Shown here piece after piece: positions 36,841 to 46,042 of a stretch of 53,420 nucleotides of DNA. The translations under genes and the position numbers were made by a program. Position 1 is the stretch's first letter. Every line of letters starts with the position of its first letter. The stretch comes from a virus, in the IMG/VR virus record IMGVR_UViG_3300042544_000638, positions 1 to 53,420 of that record. The stretch is one strand, 5' to 3'. A model generated the notes under the pieces. It saw only the letters and a program-made list of their open reading frames with translations. It did no database searches and had not been told where the DNA came from.

Positions 36841-38142
36841 CTATTTTATGAATTTGATCTGATATCCTTCTTTCATATAATGTCCTAGACGATTGTTAAA
36901 TTGACGATACACTGTATTCCCATCTAGTTTAATATCTACTATAACAGGTTTTTGTTTGCCCGGATATTCACGAATGATACGTCCGATTAACTGTTCTAGC
37001 AAAGGCATATTGTTCAAAGGGGTCGCGAGAATAATACAGCTTAAAGGATTGATAGACAGTCCTTCTGATACTAGACTTTGAGTTCCCCATACTTGAGTAA
37101 TCTCTTCGTCGAATATCTTCTTTATAACGCTGTCTCTGTCTTTTGTTTCGCCTATAATTAAATCCGATGGCTCATTAGACGCTTCACAGCAGTCTTTTAG
37201 AAACTCTACTCTTTCAGAAACTACAATAACTTTATGTCCATCTCTAGCATATTTATCAGCTAGAGCAACAACTAGATTCCTGTATAAATAGGACTCCTTA
37301 AGTACAGTTATTTTTTCTGCCCAAGGTGTTCCTGCGCCATCTGCAAAGCTAATACCAGCATTAATAACATGAACCTCTGGTACCATCGTATTTTCTTTAT
37401 CCGGCTTATATATCTTACTGCCGAAATAATCTTTAAACACGACATGCTTCTGATCCTTTCTTTCTATGGTTCCCGATAATCCAATCTTGTATCTAGAGAA
37501 CATAGCGTCTATAACTTTCGAGAAAGTGGGACTAGATACGTGATGCATTTCATCAAGTATGATTGTTCCAAACTCTCTACTGATTCTGCCAACGTGCTTG
37601 ACTAGACTCTGTATGTTAGCTACTACTATAGGACTATCGGTATTGAATTTGCCGCTGCCAATAACTCCAGGCTTAATGCCTAGTGTATAGATAATTTCTT
37701 TCTCCCACTGGCTTCTTAGAGCTACAGTGTGAACGACAACAAGAGTTTTCTGCTTTAGCTTAGATGCAATGGCTAGACCAGTAAAAGTCTTACCATAACC
37801 TACCTTCGCATTAATAATGCAGTTATCTTCAACATCGTCGTAAATCTCTTGCTGACTTGGTCTTAGCTCGTGCTTAAACTTAGGAAAATCTTCTATGTCG
37901 TTGTATGCGCGTTTATCTACTATTTCATAATCACTGGGAATTAGGTCAACTCTACCAACAGGAAAAGCTACCAGTAGCTTGCCTCCTGCAATATTGTAAT
38001 TAATTACTTTTAGATTTTTTATTAAAATAAATTTTTCTGGTTCGTTATATGAGGGAATCTTATACGTAAGCTCTTTATCGAGAGTCTTATGCAGAGAAGG
38101 CTCTACCGTCATATATATCTTGTTACTAATTATAGCCTTCAT
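36841..38142 (-). CDS. Superfamily 2 DNA helicase (UvsW-like)
   Basis: A 433-residue helicase. Walker A NAKVGYGKTFTGLAIA, motif Ia VVHTVALRSQWEKEI, DEAH-like box IILDEMHHVSS, motif III GLSGTIERKD and a second RecA domain with VVSERVEFL, VSEGLSINP and QLIGRIIRE are all present. The order matches the UvsW/XPB-like group used for branch migration and for recombination-dependent replication in T4. The neighbours are the ssDNA-binding protein and PhoH. AAGGTAA lies upstream of the ATG. Confidence 0.9.
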   Translation of the reverse strand: MKAIISNKIYMTVEPSLHKTLDKELTYKIPSYNEPEKFILIKNLKVINYNIAGGKLLVAFPVGRVDLIPSDYEIVDKRAYNDIEDFPKFKHELRPSQQEIYDDVEDNCIINAKVGYGKTFTGLAIASKLKQKTLVVVHTVALRSQWEKEIIYTLGIKPGVIGSGKFNTDSPIVVANIQSLVKHVGRISREFGTIILDEMHHVSSPTFSKVIDAMFSRYKIGLSGTIERKDQKHVVFKDYFGSKIYKPDKENTMVPEVHVINAGISFADGAGTPWAEKITVLKESYLYRNLVVALADKYARDGHKVIVVSERVEFLKDCCEASNEPSDLIIGETKDRDSVIKKIFDEEITQVWGTQSLVSEGLSINPLSCIILATPLNNMPLLEQLIGRIIREYPGKQKPVIVDIKLDGNTVYRQFNNRLGHYMKEGYQIKFIK

Positions 38143-38214
38143 CAGCGAGAATTACCTTGATTGGATACTAAAGTATCTTCTTGGAGCCTAGTAGGCTCGG
38201 TTGTACATAGAGGG

Positions 38215-38242
38215 GTCCCCGGAGTTGAATAACTCCGAGGAC
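38215..38242. repeat. 12-bp hairpin between PhoH and helicase genes
   Basis: The arms GTCCCCGGAGTT and AACTCCGAGGAC pair over 12 bases (one G-U) with loop GAAT. It lies in a 116-base gap, just after the PhoH stop on the - strand, with no T run. A second short palindrome (GAGCCTA/TAGGCTC) lies at 38184-38198. Termination or mRNA protection is possible. Confidence 0.55.
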
Positions 38243-38258
38243 TTTAGATCAGCAGGAA

Positions 38259-39062
38259 TTATCGTCTATTTAGGACTTCGTCCTTCTTAATGATATAGCT
38301 CTTAACTAATTCGCTTCTAACTATATCTTCCTTTTCAAATTCGATAAAGTCGAATTCATTCATTGATCTTATTACTTTATAGAAATCTTCGAACCCGTTT
38401 TTATATAGATCAGACTGTCTAATGTCTCCGCAGAAGATAACTCTACAGTTATCTCCAAGCCTAGTTATTAAAGAGTCTAGCTCATGATATGTCATATTCT
38501 GAGTTTCATCTACAATGATAACGGCGTTTCTAAGAGTAACACCTCTGATAAAAGAAGTAGACATAAAGTGTATAACACTTTTCTTTTTCAGAATCTCGTA
38601 GGCATCACCACGACCTAACAACTCTGTTGCTATGTCTATGTATGGAGCCTCATACACTTCTACTTTCTCTTTTTCATTTCCTGGCAAAAATCCAATGTTT
38701 CTGGTAGGAACTGCACTTCTCATATACACAATCTTATCGTATTTACCATCAAACACGTCTGAATATGCAATATAAGAAGATAGGAATGTCTTACCCGTTC
38801 CAGCAAATCCACTTAAGACTAGATTTCTGTTACTTCTCAGTAGCTGTTCTTGTCTTGGATTCAAGGGGCTAATAGTTTTTAAGTGAAACTCTAGAGAGGT
38901 TTGTTGTTGACGATTTTGTCGCCTATCTCTCTTTTTATAGGAATTACCCAATGTTATCTCATACTCGTCTATACGAGTCCTTGCCTCTTTCCGTGGTAAA
39001 ATCGTATATAAACCACGGACTGCCTTTATAATATAATACTCTTGCCCATCTAGCATCTCCAT
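38259..39062 (-). CDS. PhoH-like ATPase
   Basis: A PhoH-family P-loop protein, common in lytic phages, with debated function (phosphate-starvation-associated, RNA helicase-like). Walker A GFAGTGKTFLS, Walker B VIIVDETQNM, and CGDIRQSD are present. The first 35 codons overlap the previous gene by 104 bases, which is unusual. A TTG start near 38961 (LGNSYKKRDRRQNRQQQ) would remove the overlap and leave the ATPase intact. The helicase follows. Confidence 0.88.
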   Translation of the reverse strand: MEMLDGQEYYIIKAVRGLYTILPRKEARTRIDEYEITLGNSYKKRDRRQNRQQQTSLEFHLKTISPLNPRQEQLLRSNRNLVLSGFAGTGKTFLSSYIAYSDVFDGKYDKIVYMRSAVPTRNIGFLPGNEKEKVEVYEAPYIDIATELLGRGDAYEILKKKSVIHFMSTSFIRGVTLRNAVIIVDETQNMTYHELDSLITRLGDNCRVIFCGDIRQSDLYKNGFEDFYKVIRSMNEFDFIEFEKEDIVRSELVKSYIIKKDEVLNRR

Positions 39063-39456
39063 AAGGAGGACGAGGAATACTCATGGGACAGTTTATATTT
39101 CGGAACCATACAATGCTACAATCGTCCCTAGGGTCGATCTTAAGTACGGCATGGTGGATTAGCGGACTGTTTACAGTTTTACGATATATAAAAGGTGTAC
39201 CATTACTGTCAATAAATGTATTCTTCTTAGAGGCTATCATAGACTGAAAGTCTGGATAGGCTGTCTTAAGTCTACATAAATCTTTTCGTCCGCACTGTAG
39301 ACGGCGAACTCCTAGGGAGCTGCCTGGCATATTCTTATCGTCCAAGACTTTGCCATCATTAATAAATAGTACCTTATCCTGTGTATACCAGTCTTTAGAA
39401 GGCAAGGCATACACAGGAAATTTAATAGTTTTTAGGTCTTTAAACTGCTTGTACAT
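38959..39456 (-). CDS. Conserved phage protein of unknown function
   Basis: About 165 residues starting MYKQFKDLKTIKFPVYALPS; a GTG 21 bases upstream is an alternative start. It has several Cys residues (LQCGRKDLCRLK, SIVWFRNINCP) and a short aromatic-rich C-terminus (VLYYKGSPWFIYDFTTERGK). Similar proteins accompany PhoH or polymerase genes in other phages, from memory only. Its last 104 bases share DNA with the start of the PhoH frame. No enzyme motif is seen. Confidence 0.6.
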   Translation of the reverse strand: MYKQFKDLKTIKFPVYALPSKDWYTQDKVLFINDGKVLDDKNMPGSSLGVRRLQCGRKDLCRLKTAYPDFQSMIASKKNTFIDSNGTPFIYRKTVNSPLIHHAVLKIDPRDDCSIVWFRNINCPMSIPRPPYGDARWARVLYYKGSPWFIYDFTTERGKDSYRRV

Positions 39457-39548
39457 TGAGTACACCCATACACACACTTTCTAGTGGTGGCGCGTAACAC
39501 AAGTACTTATACAGTTCCTTCGGCGCAGTAACAATTTTTACTTGCTGT

Positions 39549-41840
39549 TTATTGCATAGTAGCATACTGCTCCTCGAATTTTCCAAAGGAATAATCCTCG
39601 CCTACATCGAAGTCACATCCGATAGCAGAACCCGGAATAGAAAGACCGCGATCAGTCTTAATAAAGCCAGTTAGCTTCTCAATGTAATGATCTACTTCAT
39701 CATCGGGAACCTCTGCTAGAATAGAGTCATGCACTAGAGCGAAGATTCGAGCCTTCATACCCCAGCGATCAATATAACTCTGCATATCAATCCCTGCTAG
39801 CAAATTGACGTCACTTGCAGGCGACTGAACTAGGAAGTTAAGACCGGAGCGAACAGCGTGACCTTTAACAGCTCTGTCAGTAGACAGAACATTTGGTAGG
39901 CGACGCTTACGACCGAAGAATGAATAGATATATCCATTCTGAGCGATGAAGTCCTGATTCTTAGTGATCCAGTTCTTTAGGCCCTTGAACTGCTTGAAGT
40001 ATGCAGAGATAGCTTCTTTAGCATCATCTTCTGTGAATACATAGTCAAGACCGTTTTCCTTTGCATCTTTCGTAACCTGCCAGCTAATTTTACTAGGACC
40101 AGCACCATACATGATACCGAACGTAATAGCCTTAGCGGCCTGACGAAGTAGTGGATGCAATTTCTTGACTTCATCCACAGAACATTCTAGGTTAAATACT
40201 TTCTTAGCGATGGTAGAGTGGAAGTCTCCGCCGCTCTTGAAAACGCCCATCAACTCCTTGTCGTTAGACAGAACCGCAGCGACATAAACCTCGGCTGTTG
40301 TTAAGTCGACTGATACAATCTTATGGCCTGGAGTAGCTTTGATGCTACCCTTAACCGCAGAGTTATCACGAGGTAGCTGCTGTAAGTTCAACTTTCCAGA
40401 AGAACTTAGGCGACCACTAGTAGTACCATGAATGTTAAAGTTCGTACGAAGCCTCTGGTCGCGATCAAGCTGAGGAATAATCTTATCTAGATAAGTATTC
40501 TTAATCTTGCTCTTTTGCCGAATATTTAGGATGAGTTTAGGAACGTGATGTTGCTCACTCAATTCCTTAAGAACTTCGGCATCGGTAGAATTGGCATCCG
40601 TACTGGTCTTTTTACCTGTAGGTTGTAGACCTAAATAGTCGAATAAGAAGCTACGAAGCTGCATTACGCTGTTAGGATTGAAAGGTTTACCTTGTGCTTC
40701 CTCAAACTCGCGTACTTTAGGCTCCTTATAAAGTTCTTCGATAGACTCATCAATGCTTTTCTGCATTTCCTTCTGAGCGAACTTTAGTCGTTCTATGTCA
40801 AAAGGAACTCCGTTGTCCTGAACCTTAATAAGGAACGTGGATGCTGGAATCAGAATGTCTTTGTAGACTTTATCTAGCTTCTTATTCTTGGTAACAGCAG
40901 GCTTTATCTTCGCATACAGTAGAAAGGTGACTACAGCGTCGATAGCTGCGTAAGTTTTGATAATGTCAAAAGGAATAAACTCAAAAGAGAAGTCATCCTT
41001 AAGAACACCATGCTTCTTACGATATTCGTCAATCCAGTCATACATAGGCTGTTCATAGTCGCCATAGTCAGTATACTGTAAAGCTAGCTGCTTTAGACCG
41101 TGAGTACCTGGATTTTCGTCAATACAGTAGTGAAGAAGCATTGTATCTTCATAAACTGGGAAATTCCAGCCGAAATGGAACTTCATAAAGGGCAAGTCGA
41201 ACTTGGCATTATGAAACACTACGGTCTTTTTGTTGAATAGCTCCTGAAATAGTTCGGAAGCCTCATCGTCGATACAATCGGACGAGATATAGGCTCCATG
41301 ATCTCTTTCATAGCATAGACTCACACCTAGAATATATCCGTTTCTAGGATAGAGGGCGGTAGTTTCAGAGTCGAGACCAATAAAAGAATTTGGACTAGCA
41401 ATCGCTGCCCTTAGAAAATCTTTTAGATGTTCACTCTCTGTGATTCCGTAGATTTTATCCGTGGAATACGTAACTACCTTTTTAGTTCCTGAAATATAAC
41501 CTATGATACTGTCGCGGGACTCCTCCCACAGCCGAGCGGACTCTGGCTTGAACGTAATCATAGCAGGGTTAATTACAGGAAGAAACTTTTCTTCGACTAT
41601 CTTACCACTGTAATCAGTCACAGAGGCATTTTTAGTGTAATACTTGCAAGCGTCAGCACCGACTAGAATCACCCACTCATAATTGTCTGGGTCAAAGTCG
41701 ATGTCAACGTTCTTTTTAAGAACCTTTTTGATGGTTGGGTCTGAGCACAAATAAAACCTATCGAACTCAAAGGCTTGGTTAAAGCTCTGGTAAAAGTCGT
41801 TCCTACTAGGTTTAGTCTCAATGATAGCTACACTAGCCAT
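39549..41840 (-). CDS. Family A DNA polymerase with 3'-5' proofreading
   Basis: A 763-residue replicative polymerase without a 5' nuclease domain, which is encoded separately. Exonuclease motifs are SFIGLDSETTALY, VVFHNAKFDLPFM and YAAIDAVV. Polymerase motif A is SVDLTTAEVYVAAV, motif B RQAAKAITFGIMYGAG, and motif C ALVHDSILAEVP. Motif B has Phe at the place of E. coli Phe762, reported to be frequent in virulent phages. The ATG overlaps the primase stop by 8 bases. Confidence 0.95.
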   Translation of the reverse strand: MASVAIIETKPSRNDFYQSFNQAFEFDRFYLCSDPTIKKVLKKNVDIDFDPDNYEWVILVGADACKYYTKNASVTDYSGKIVEEKFLPVINPAMITFKPESARLWEESRDSIIGYISGTKKVVTYSTDKIYGITESEHLKDFLRAAIASPNSFIGLDSETTALYPRNGYILGVSLCYERDHGAYISSDCIDDEASELFQELFNKKTVVFHNAKFDLPFMKFHFGWNFPVYEDTMLLHYCIDENPGTHGLKQLALQYTDYGDYEQPMYDWIDEYRKKHGVLKDDFSFEFIPFDIIKTYAAIDAVVTFLLYAKIKPAVTKNKKLDKVYKDILIPASTFLIKVQDNGVPFDIERLKFAQKEMQKSIDESIEELYKEPKVREFEEAQGKPFNPNSVMQLRSFLFDYLGLQPTGKKTSTDANSTDAEVLKELSEQHHVPKLILNIRQKSKIKNTYLDKIIPQLDRDQRLRTNFNIHGTTSGRLSSSGKLNLQQLPRDNSAVKGSIKATPGHKIVSVDLTTAEVYVAAVLSNDKELMGVFKSGGDFHSTIAKKVFNLECSVDEVKKLHPLLRQAAKAITFGIMYGAGPSKISWQVTKDAKENGLDYVFTEDDAKEAISAYFKQFKGLKNWITKNQDFIAQNGYIYSFFGRKRRLPNVLSTDRAVKGHAVRSGLNFLVQSPASDVNLLAGIDMQSYIDRWGMKARIFALVHDSILAEVPDDEVDHYIEKLTGFIKTDRGLSIPGSAIGCDFDVGEDYSFGKFEEQYATMQ

Positions 41841-42666
41841 TGTATAATGTCTCCTTTAATTTGATCACTTGTAAGGCTGTCAATTCACCTGGATCTTTAT
41901 TGTTTCCGTATATAATATTTCGGGTACTTATGTCTCTAGCTTCTAGAAACTCTTTGAGGCTTTCTGCGGCTTTTTGCCCTGCCTCATCGTTGTCAAAGAA
42001 AATATCTATTCCAGAGACTCCCTGAATTTTTAGAATGTTTAGCTTATCTTCTGTTACTTTGTTAATTCCGAACGCACAAACTGCGTTTGTCAGGCCTTTG
42101 TCGTGAAGGTTAATCATATCCATAATACCTTCTACTAGAATGATTCGACCTTGTACTGGTTTAACGATAGGGAACAGAGGAAGTTTGGCACCTGCTGGAT
42201 GAAAGAGATATTTAGGGTCTCCGTTCGACTGGTGTCTACCACAGAAGGCAATGATCTTGCCACTGATACCTCTGATTGGAAACACAACTCGGCCAATAAA
42301 CTCTGGATTGTTGTGCTGGAAGCCTTCGAACTTCATAAATGTCTCGCCAGAAATACCGCGCCAGTCTAGATCGAAAGGCACGGCATTCTCTGGGACATTG
42401 TAACCAGCAGTTTCTGCTAGTTTATCCAATATAAGAGTTTTCATCTTTTCTCTACGGATCTGAAGCCAGTTGGCTTTTTCACCGAAGAACTCAAACAAGT
42501 TACCTTTAAACCCACAAGATAAGCAGTTAAATATGCCCGTCGTTTTATCAACTCTAAGGCTAGGGTTCTTATCCTCATGGTCGGGATTCAGACACCTAAT
42601 AACATAGTCTTTACCGCTTGGGCGAAAATCTATATTTCGTGATTTTAATACTTCGTCAACAACCAT
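41833..42666 (-). CDS. DNA primase (DnaG-type, zinc finger plus TOPRIM)
   Basis: A 277-residue primase. The N-terminal CHC2-like zinc finger is CLNPDHEDKNPS with FNCLSCGFKGNLFE (C, H, C, C ligands). The TOPRIM domain is GRIILVEGIMDMINL (conserved Glu) and GIDIFFDNDEAGQKAA (DxD-like). It is shorter than bacterial DnaG because the helicase-binding domain is missing, but the replicative helicase gene lies directly upstream. It overlaps the polymerase gene by 8 bases. Confidence 0.9.
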   Translation of the reverse strand: MVVDEVLKSRNIDFRPSGKDYVIRCLNPDHEDKNPSLRVDKTTGIFNCLSCGFKGNLFEFFGEKANWLQIRREKMKTLILDKLAETAGYNVPENAVPFDLDWRGISGETFMKFEGFQHNNPEFIGRVVFPIRGISGKIIAFCGRHQSNGDPKYLFHPAGAKLPLFPIVKPVQGRIILVEGIMDMINLHDKGLTNAVCAFGINKVTEDKLNILKIQGVSGIDIFFDNDEAGQKAAESLKEFLEARDISTRNIIYGNNKDPGELTALQVIKLKETLYNG

Positions 42667-42677
42667 ATAGTTTTCCT

Positions 42678-44066
42678 TTAGAAAGGTGGATCGTCATAGA
42701 TGTGATCCATGACTGGTCTATCTTCATCTTGCTTGCTAGACTTCTTCTTGAAAGAAGTCTTTTTGTTGGGCGAATCTTCCTCAACAATAATCTCTATGCC
42801 ATTCTCTGGGCCAATCGTAAGAGTAGACCAGTTAGCTTTAGATATGAAGTTGATCTTAGCATCGCCACGCATCTTAGTACACGTAAAGGCAATCGACTCT
42901 GGGCCAGCCTCTAGTGTGAAAGCAGCATCAGCCGAGTCAAGAATACCCTTAGCGAAGCGAGCCTCACCAGCGGCATCAATCTGATAAGGACTGAAGACTG
43001 GAACGCCAAGTTCACCTGCGATAGACTTTAGGGCTGTACTCACAACTATCTGATCTTTCCAATCAAACTTATCATCAGAGTCAGATGTTCTCTTAATCTG
43101 ATTAACGTAGTCAACAATGATGAGACCAACATTACCTAGCTTACGTACTCGCTTAATAATCTCAGCGCGTAGCTTTGGTAAAGTCAACACAGGATCATAT
43201 ATAATATCAATTTGAGTCTCTGTCAACTCTTCTTTTTGAAGAGCCATGTGAAACTTCTCAAAGTCTCTGTGAGTCTTGTAAGTCTCTAGATGCGCTGCAC
43301 CATTCTTATATCTGCCAGCCCACCAAGTAGCCACTCTGAGCCATTCTAGATTATCAAGTGTTTTATACTTGATCTTAGAGTGTGGCACTCCCGATCCAAT
43401 CGAACACTGTCTCTGTAGAATTTCTCTAGTGGGCATTTCGATACTGAAGTAGAGTACAGACTTACCTCGCTCATAAACAGTATTCGCTAGGTTCGAGCAA
43501 GTGATAGACTTACCTGAACCACGCTTACCGCCCATGAGGATGTAATCGGTACTTTTAAACCTGACCATATCATCAAACTGAGCATTTAAGCCAAGAGGTA
43601 TATAGTCTGCTAGATCTTCATCCGACTCGAATAGATTTAGCTTCTGAAGGTTATCTTCAGAATTATTGAGTTCGACTCTATCTTCTATTCGAGAAATAAT
43701 ATTATAGAGAGACTCAATAGTCTCCTCCGCTGTCTCAAAGGTAATCGAATGTTCGACATACTTGTGTAATTGAAACAACGTTTCTTTTTGTGTAAATTCG
43801 TTTTTTAAATAATCTAATAATAGAAAAGGCTCTGCATCTACTTCGACAGCTTCGATCGCATAGATCTTATCGAGAGTAGAAGAGTCCCGTATTGCTAGCT
43901 TAAGTTCTTCGATAGTAGGTAGTTTGTGATAACTCTCTACCTGTTTGGAGACAGCATCATAAACTACGTGATACTCACTAGGCAAATAATGCCTTCTTAA
44001 GCTAGACCAAGTATCAAAGTCCGCCTCTTCTAGAATTCTTTTGAATAATGCACTAGCGAGGTTCAA
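42678..44066 (-). CDS. Replicative DnaB-type helicase
   Basis: A 462-residue hexameric helicase. The N-terminal 150 residues are helical (MNLASALFKRILEEADFDTW). The RecA core has Walker A LMGGKRGSGKSITCSNLA, the segment SVLYFSIEMPTREILQRQ, Walker B VGLIIVDYVNQIKR and FSPYQIDAAGEARFAKG. The C-terminal tail is Lys/Asp-rich. AAGGAG lies 5 bases before the ATG and a terminator hairpin lies just upstream. Together with primase and polymerase it forms the replisome. Confidence 0.92.
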   Translation of the reverse strand: MNLASALFKRILEEADFDTWSSLRRHYLPSEYHVVYDAVSKQVESYHKLPTIEELKLAIRDSSTLDKIYAIEAVEVDAEPFLLLDYLKNEFTQKETLFQLHKYVEHSITFETAEETIESLYNIISRIEDRVELNNSEDNLQKLNLFESDEDLADYIPLGLNAQFDDMVRFKSTDYILMGGKRGSGKSITCSNLANTVYERGKSVLYFSIEMPTREILQRQCSIGSGVPHSKIKYKTLDNLEWLRVATWWAGRYKNGAAHLETYKTHRDFEKFHMALQKEELTETQIDIIYDPVLTLPKLRAEIIKRVRKLGNVGLIIVDYVNQIKRTSDSDDKFDWKDQIVVSTALKSIAGELGVPVFSPYQIDAAGEARFAKGILDSADAAFTLEAGPESIAFTCTKMRGDAKINFISKANWSTLTIGPENGIEIIVEEDSPNKKTSFKKKSSKQDEDRPVMDHIYDDPPF

Positions 44067-44089
44067 AGTTGTCTCCTTAAAACAAGTTT

Positions 44090-44120
44090 AGCCGAAGCAG
44101 CTAATGTAGCTGCTCCGGCT
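44090..44120 (-). terminator. Terminator after the HTH-repeat gene
   Basis: AGCCG-A-AGCAGCTA pairs with TAGCTGCT-C-CGGCT around ATG, 13 pairs with one mismatch. It lies between the 44141-44857 stop and the helicase start on the - strand, followed by AAACTTGTTTT. The HTH gene therefore probably gives a short abundant mRNA. Confidence 0.75.
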
Positions 44121-44140
44121 TCCACTTTCAAAGAGAAAAC

Positions 44141-44857
44141 TTAAGCAGCAGCTTTCTCTTTCTTTGCTGCACCGTCATAGTCAGCAGCCTTTAGGCCACG
44201 ACGAGTTAGCATAGTCTTAACACCACGCTCGGTCTTACCAATCTGTTCAGCAATCTGAGCAACAGAAAGAGCAGAAACGTCACCAATAGCGTCTAGTGGA
44301 TCTGCTGCTGGACCCTTAACATCGCGCTGCTTTGGCATCGCTTCGATTTCACCAGCGCGTTGTAGGCTTAGAGCCTTACCACGAACTGACTGAACAGTCT
44401 TACCAACTGCTTCGGCGATTTCTTCTACGAACTTGCCGCTACGGATTAGCTTTAGAACTAGAGCTTCTTCGTCTGGGCTGTACGACTTGGCGTGCTCAAC
44501 CTTTGGAGCTTCCTTCACGTGTGAAGTAAGTTCCATCGAAAGGATCTTACCTTGGATAGCCTTTGCTGTGTAGTCGCCTGGGAAAGCGTCTGCGATTTCA
44601 GCATAGGTGAAGCGACCGCTGTTTTCGTTAACGAAAGCGCGTAGGTCTTCGGTTACTTCGTCTGAGAAGGCACGTGGGGCAGCAGAAGCTAGTTCAACTT
44701 CATATCCGAGCTTACGTAGCTTGGAAGAGATCGAACGAGTGCTAGTAGCTAGCGCTTCGGCTAGTTCAGCTACGGTTCCACGGCTTACTGGGCTTTCATC
44801 ACCAACGCCATCAACTAGCTGAGCAGTGCGTTCTTCGGTCCACTTTGGGGTAGTCAT
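44141..44857 (-). CDS. Multi-HTH DNA-binding protein
   Basis: A 238-residue protein built of three or four winged-helix/Myb-like repeats: VAELAEALATSTRSISSKLR, then YAEIADAFPGDYTAKAIQGK, then VEEIAEAVGKTVQSVRGKAL, then VAQIAEQIGKTERGVKTMLT. Each has a Glu-Ile-Ala and a recognition-helix position with Ser/Lys/Arg. The C-terminus is a lysine/alanine tail. The codon choice is more GC-rich than the neighbours, like the capsid gene, so it may be highly expressed. A transcription regulator or nucleoid-like protein is likely. A terminator follows. Confidence 0.65.
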   Translation of the reverse strand: MTTPKWTEERTAQLVDGVGDESPVSRGTVAELAEALATSTRSISSKLRKLGYEVELASAAPRAFSDEVTEDLRAFVNENSGRFTYAEIADAFPGDYTAKAIQGKILSMELTSHVKEAPKVEHAKSYSPDEEALVLKLIRSGKFVEEIAEAVGKTVQSVRGKALSLQRAGEIEAMPKQRDVKGPAADPLDAIGDVSALSVAQIAEQIGKTERGVKTMLTRRGLKAADYDGAAKKEKAAA

Positions 44858-44858
44858 A

Positions 44859-45611
44859 TTAATTAATATCTCCTATAAATTGTTTTAAGTCAGTTACAAT
44901 TATAATTCCTGACTGTTTGGCTTTTTGTGTTTTAGTGGTCTCTCGACCGCTTTCATTGACTAGGATGGTCACATCTTTAGTTATAGAAGACTTGACCGTA
45001 AATCCTAGTTTTTCTAGTTCCACTTGGGCTTCCTGTTTGGTGGAATAACTATTTAGTTTACCGCTAATACAGACAACGCCCCTGTCAGAGGAACTAGCAG
45101 CGACAGACTCTGTTACGAAAGATAAATTCAGCGGAAGAAGTTCATATTCTTCGTTTGTATTTAGCCAATTCATAAGATTTTCTGTAGCTTTTTCACCTAA
45201 GCCAGCTTCTTTACAAGTATCGTAAGCAATAGACTGAAGATCCTTACATACTTTACTCAACTTATCTGTAGCTGTCTTACCGATAAGCGGAATGCCAAAG
45301 GCGGGCAGAACATAGTTAAGTGGTTTTGTTTTAGACAACTGTATTTCATCATACAACTTAACGGATATTCTTTCAGACCCTAGAGCATCAATCAACTCGT
45401 CTTTATCGAGTAGATAAATATCTAAGATACTGCTTAAGTGTAGTTTGCTTATTGTAGAAGGACCAAGACCCTTGATCTTTAGCGTTGAGGCGAAATGCTC
45501 TACTTGCTTGGACTTAGAAGCCCCACAGTCTGGATTTCTGCAATAAAGCTGGTCATTAGACCATTCAAGAATACTGTCACAGCTTGGACAATTTGTAGGT
45601 GGGTTAATCAC
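44859..45611 (-). CDS. NAD-dependent DNA ligase, C-terminal subunit (LigB-like)
   Basis: 250 residues from the GTG at 45611, which has AGGAGAG just upstream. The longer frame to 45665 starts inside the promoter, so it cannot be read from that transcript. The zinc finger CPSCDSILEWSNDQLYC and CRNPDCG has four cysteines. Helix-hairpin-helix repeats follow (KIKGLGPSTISKLH; PLIGKTATDKLSK; GLGEKATENLMNW), then a BRCT domain (GVVCISGKLNSYSTKQEAQV). The matching N-terminal part is the gene at 46280-47230. Phage T5 also has a two-gene ligase. Confidence 0.85.
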   Translation of the reverse strand: MINPPTNCPSCDSILEWSNDQLYCRNPDCGASKSKQVEHFASTLKIKGLGPSTISKLHLSSILDIYLLDKDELIDALGSERISVKLYDEIQLSKTKPLNYVLPAFGIPLIGKTATDKLSKVCKDLQSIAYDTCKEAGLGEKATENLMNWLNTNEEYELLPLNLSFVTESVAASSSDRGVVCISGKLNSYSTKQEAQVELEKLGFTVKSSITKDVTILVNESGRETTKTQKAKQSGIIIVTDLKQFIGDIN

Positions 45612-45636
45612 TTCTCTCTCCTGATCTAATGAAAGC

Positions 45637-45665
45637 ATTATATGGAAATTTGGTTTGAAAGTCAA
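45637..45665 (-). promoter_or_regulatory. Minus-strand sigma70-like promoter for the ligase C-terminal gene
   Basis: TTGACT (45665-45660) and TATAAT (45642-45637) are 17 bases apart and preceded by AATAGTTC. The start is predicted at about 45630. It gives the second ligase subunit its own message. Confidence 0.88.
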
Positions 45666-45676
45666 GAACTATTTTT

Positions 45677-46042
45677 TTAAACGCTATCTGGCACGCTACG
45701 GATGATCTCATCTTTTAACTCGAACAGTTCAGTATGTCCTCCGAATTTATGTTCGGATTTAAACTTAAAATCCTGCCAAAGTTCATGCAAATATTGCTCT
45801 AGATAGTAAATATCTTCTAATCGTCCATGCACCACTTTTTGGATTCTAATCTCGTAGCCTCGAAAACCGTTAGACCTTCTAATAACATCTTTCCAGTTTC
45901 TGCCTTTGGCTATGCCTATCTTTATACATTCTCGCTTCATAGTGGATTTATTAACGAGAACCACACAGTATAGCACTGCTTCCAGTCCACAATCCTCTGG
46001 ATGATTTCTGAAATAGGTTTCGTTATAAATCCCTTTACTCAT
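45677..46042 (-). CDS. Putative GIY-YIG-like nuclease (T5orf172/MUG113 type)
   Basis: 121 residues. A possible GIY-YIG pattern: VLYCVVLVNK early, IKIGIAKGRNWKDVIRRSNG, then LEDIYYLEQYLHELW and the closing FGGHTELFEL, as in the T5orf172/MUG113 group, recognised from memory. It sits between the thioredoxin and the ligase C-terminal gene, overlapping thioredoxin by 4 bases. It could be a homing nuclease whose insertion separated the ligase halves, or a DNA repair protein. Confidence 0.6.
   Translation of the reverse strand: MSKGIYNETYFRNHPEDCGLEAVLYCVVLVNKSTMKRECIKIGIAKGRNWKDVIRRSNGFRGYEIRIQKVVHGRLEDIYYLEQYLHELWQDFKFKSEHKFGGHTELFELKDEIIRSVPDSV

Noticed and set aside
39184-39208. TTGACA on the - strand with a TATATC-like box 18 bases on, as a PhoH promoter
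   Set aside because: The -10 is weak and the spacing off the pattern of the other six; left out of the list.
39478-39548. Open frame between polymerase and the 39456 gene on the - strand
   Set aside because: It encodes about 34 residues but has no ATG, GTG or TTG with a ribosome-binding site at a sensible position.
45612-45665. The first 18 codons of the long frame for the ligase C-terminal gene
   Set aside because: They lie within the promoter (-35 to start), so the message begins after them. The GTG at 45611 has a ribosome-binding site.
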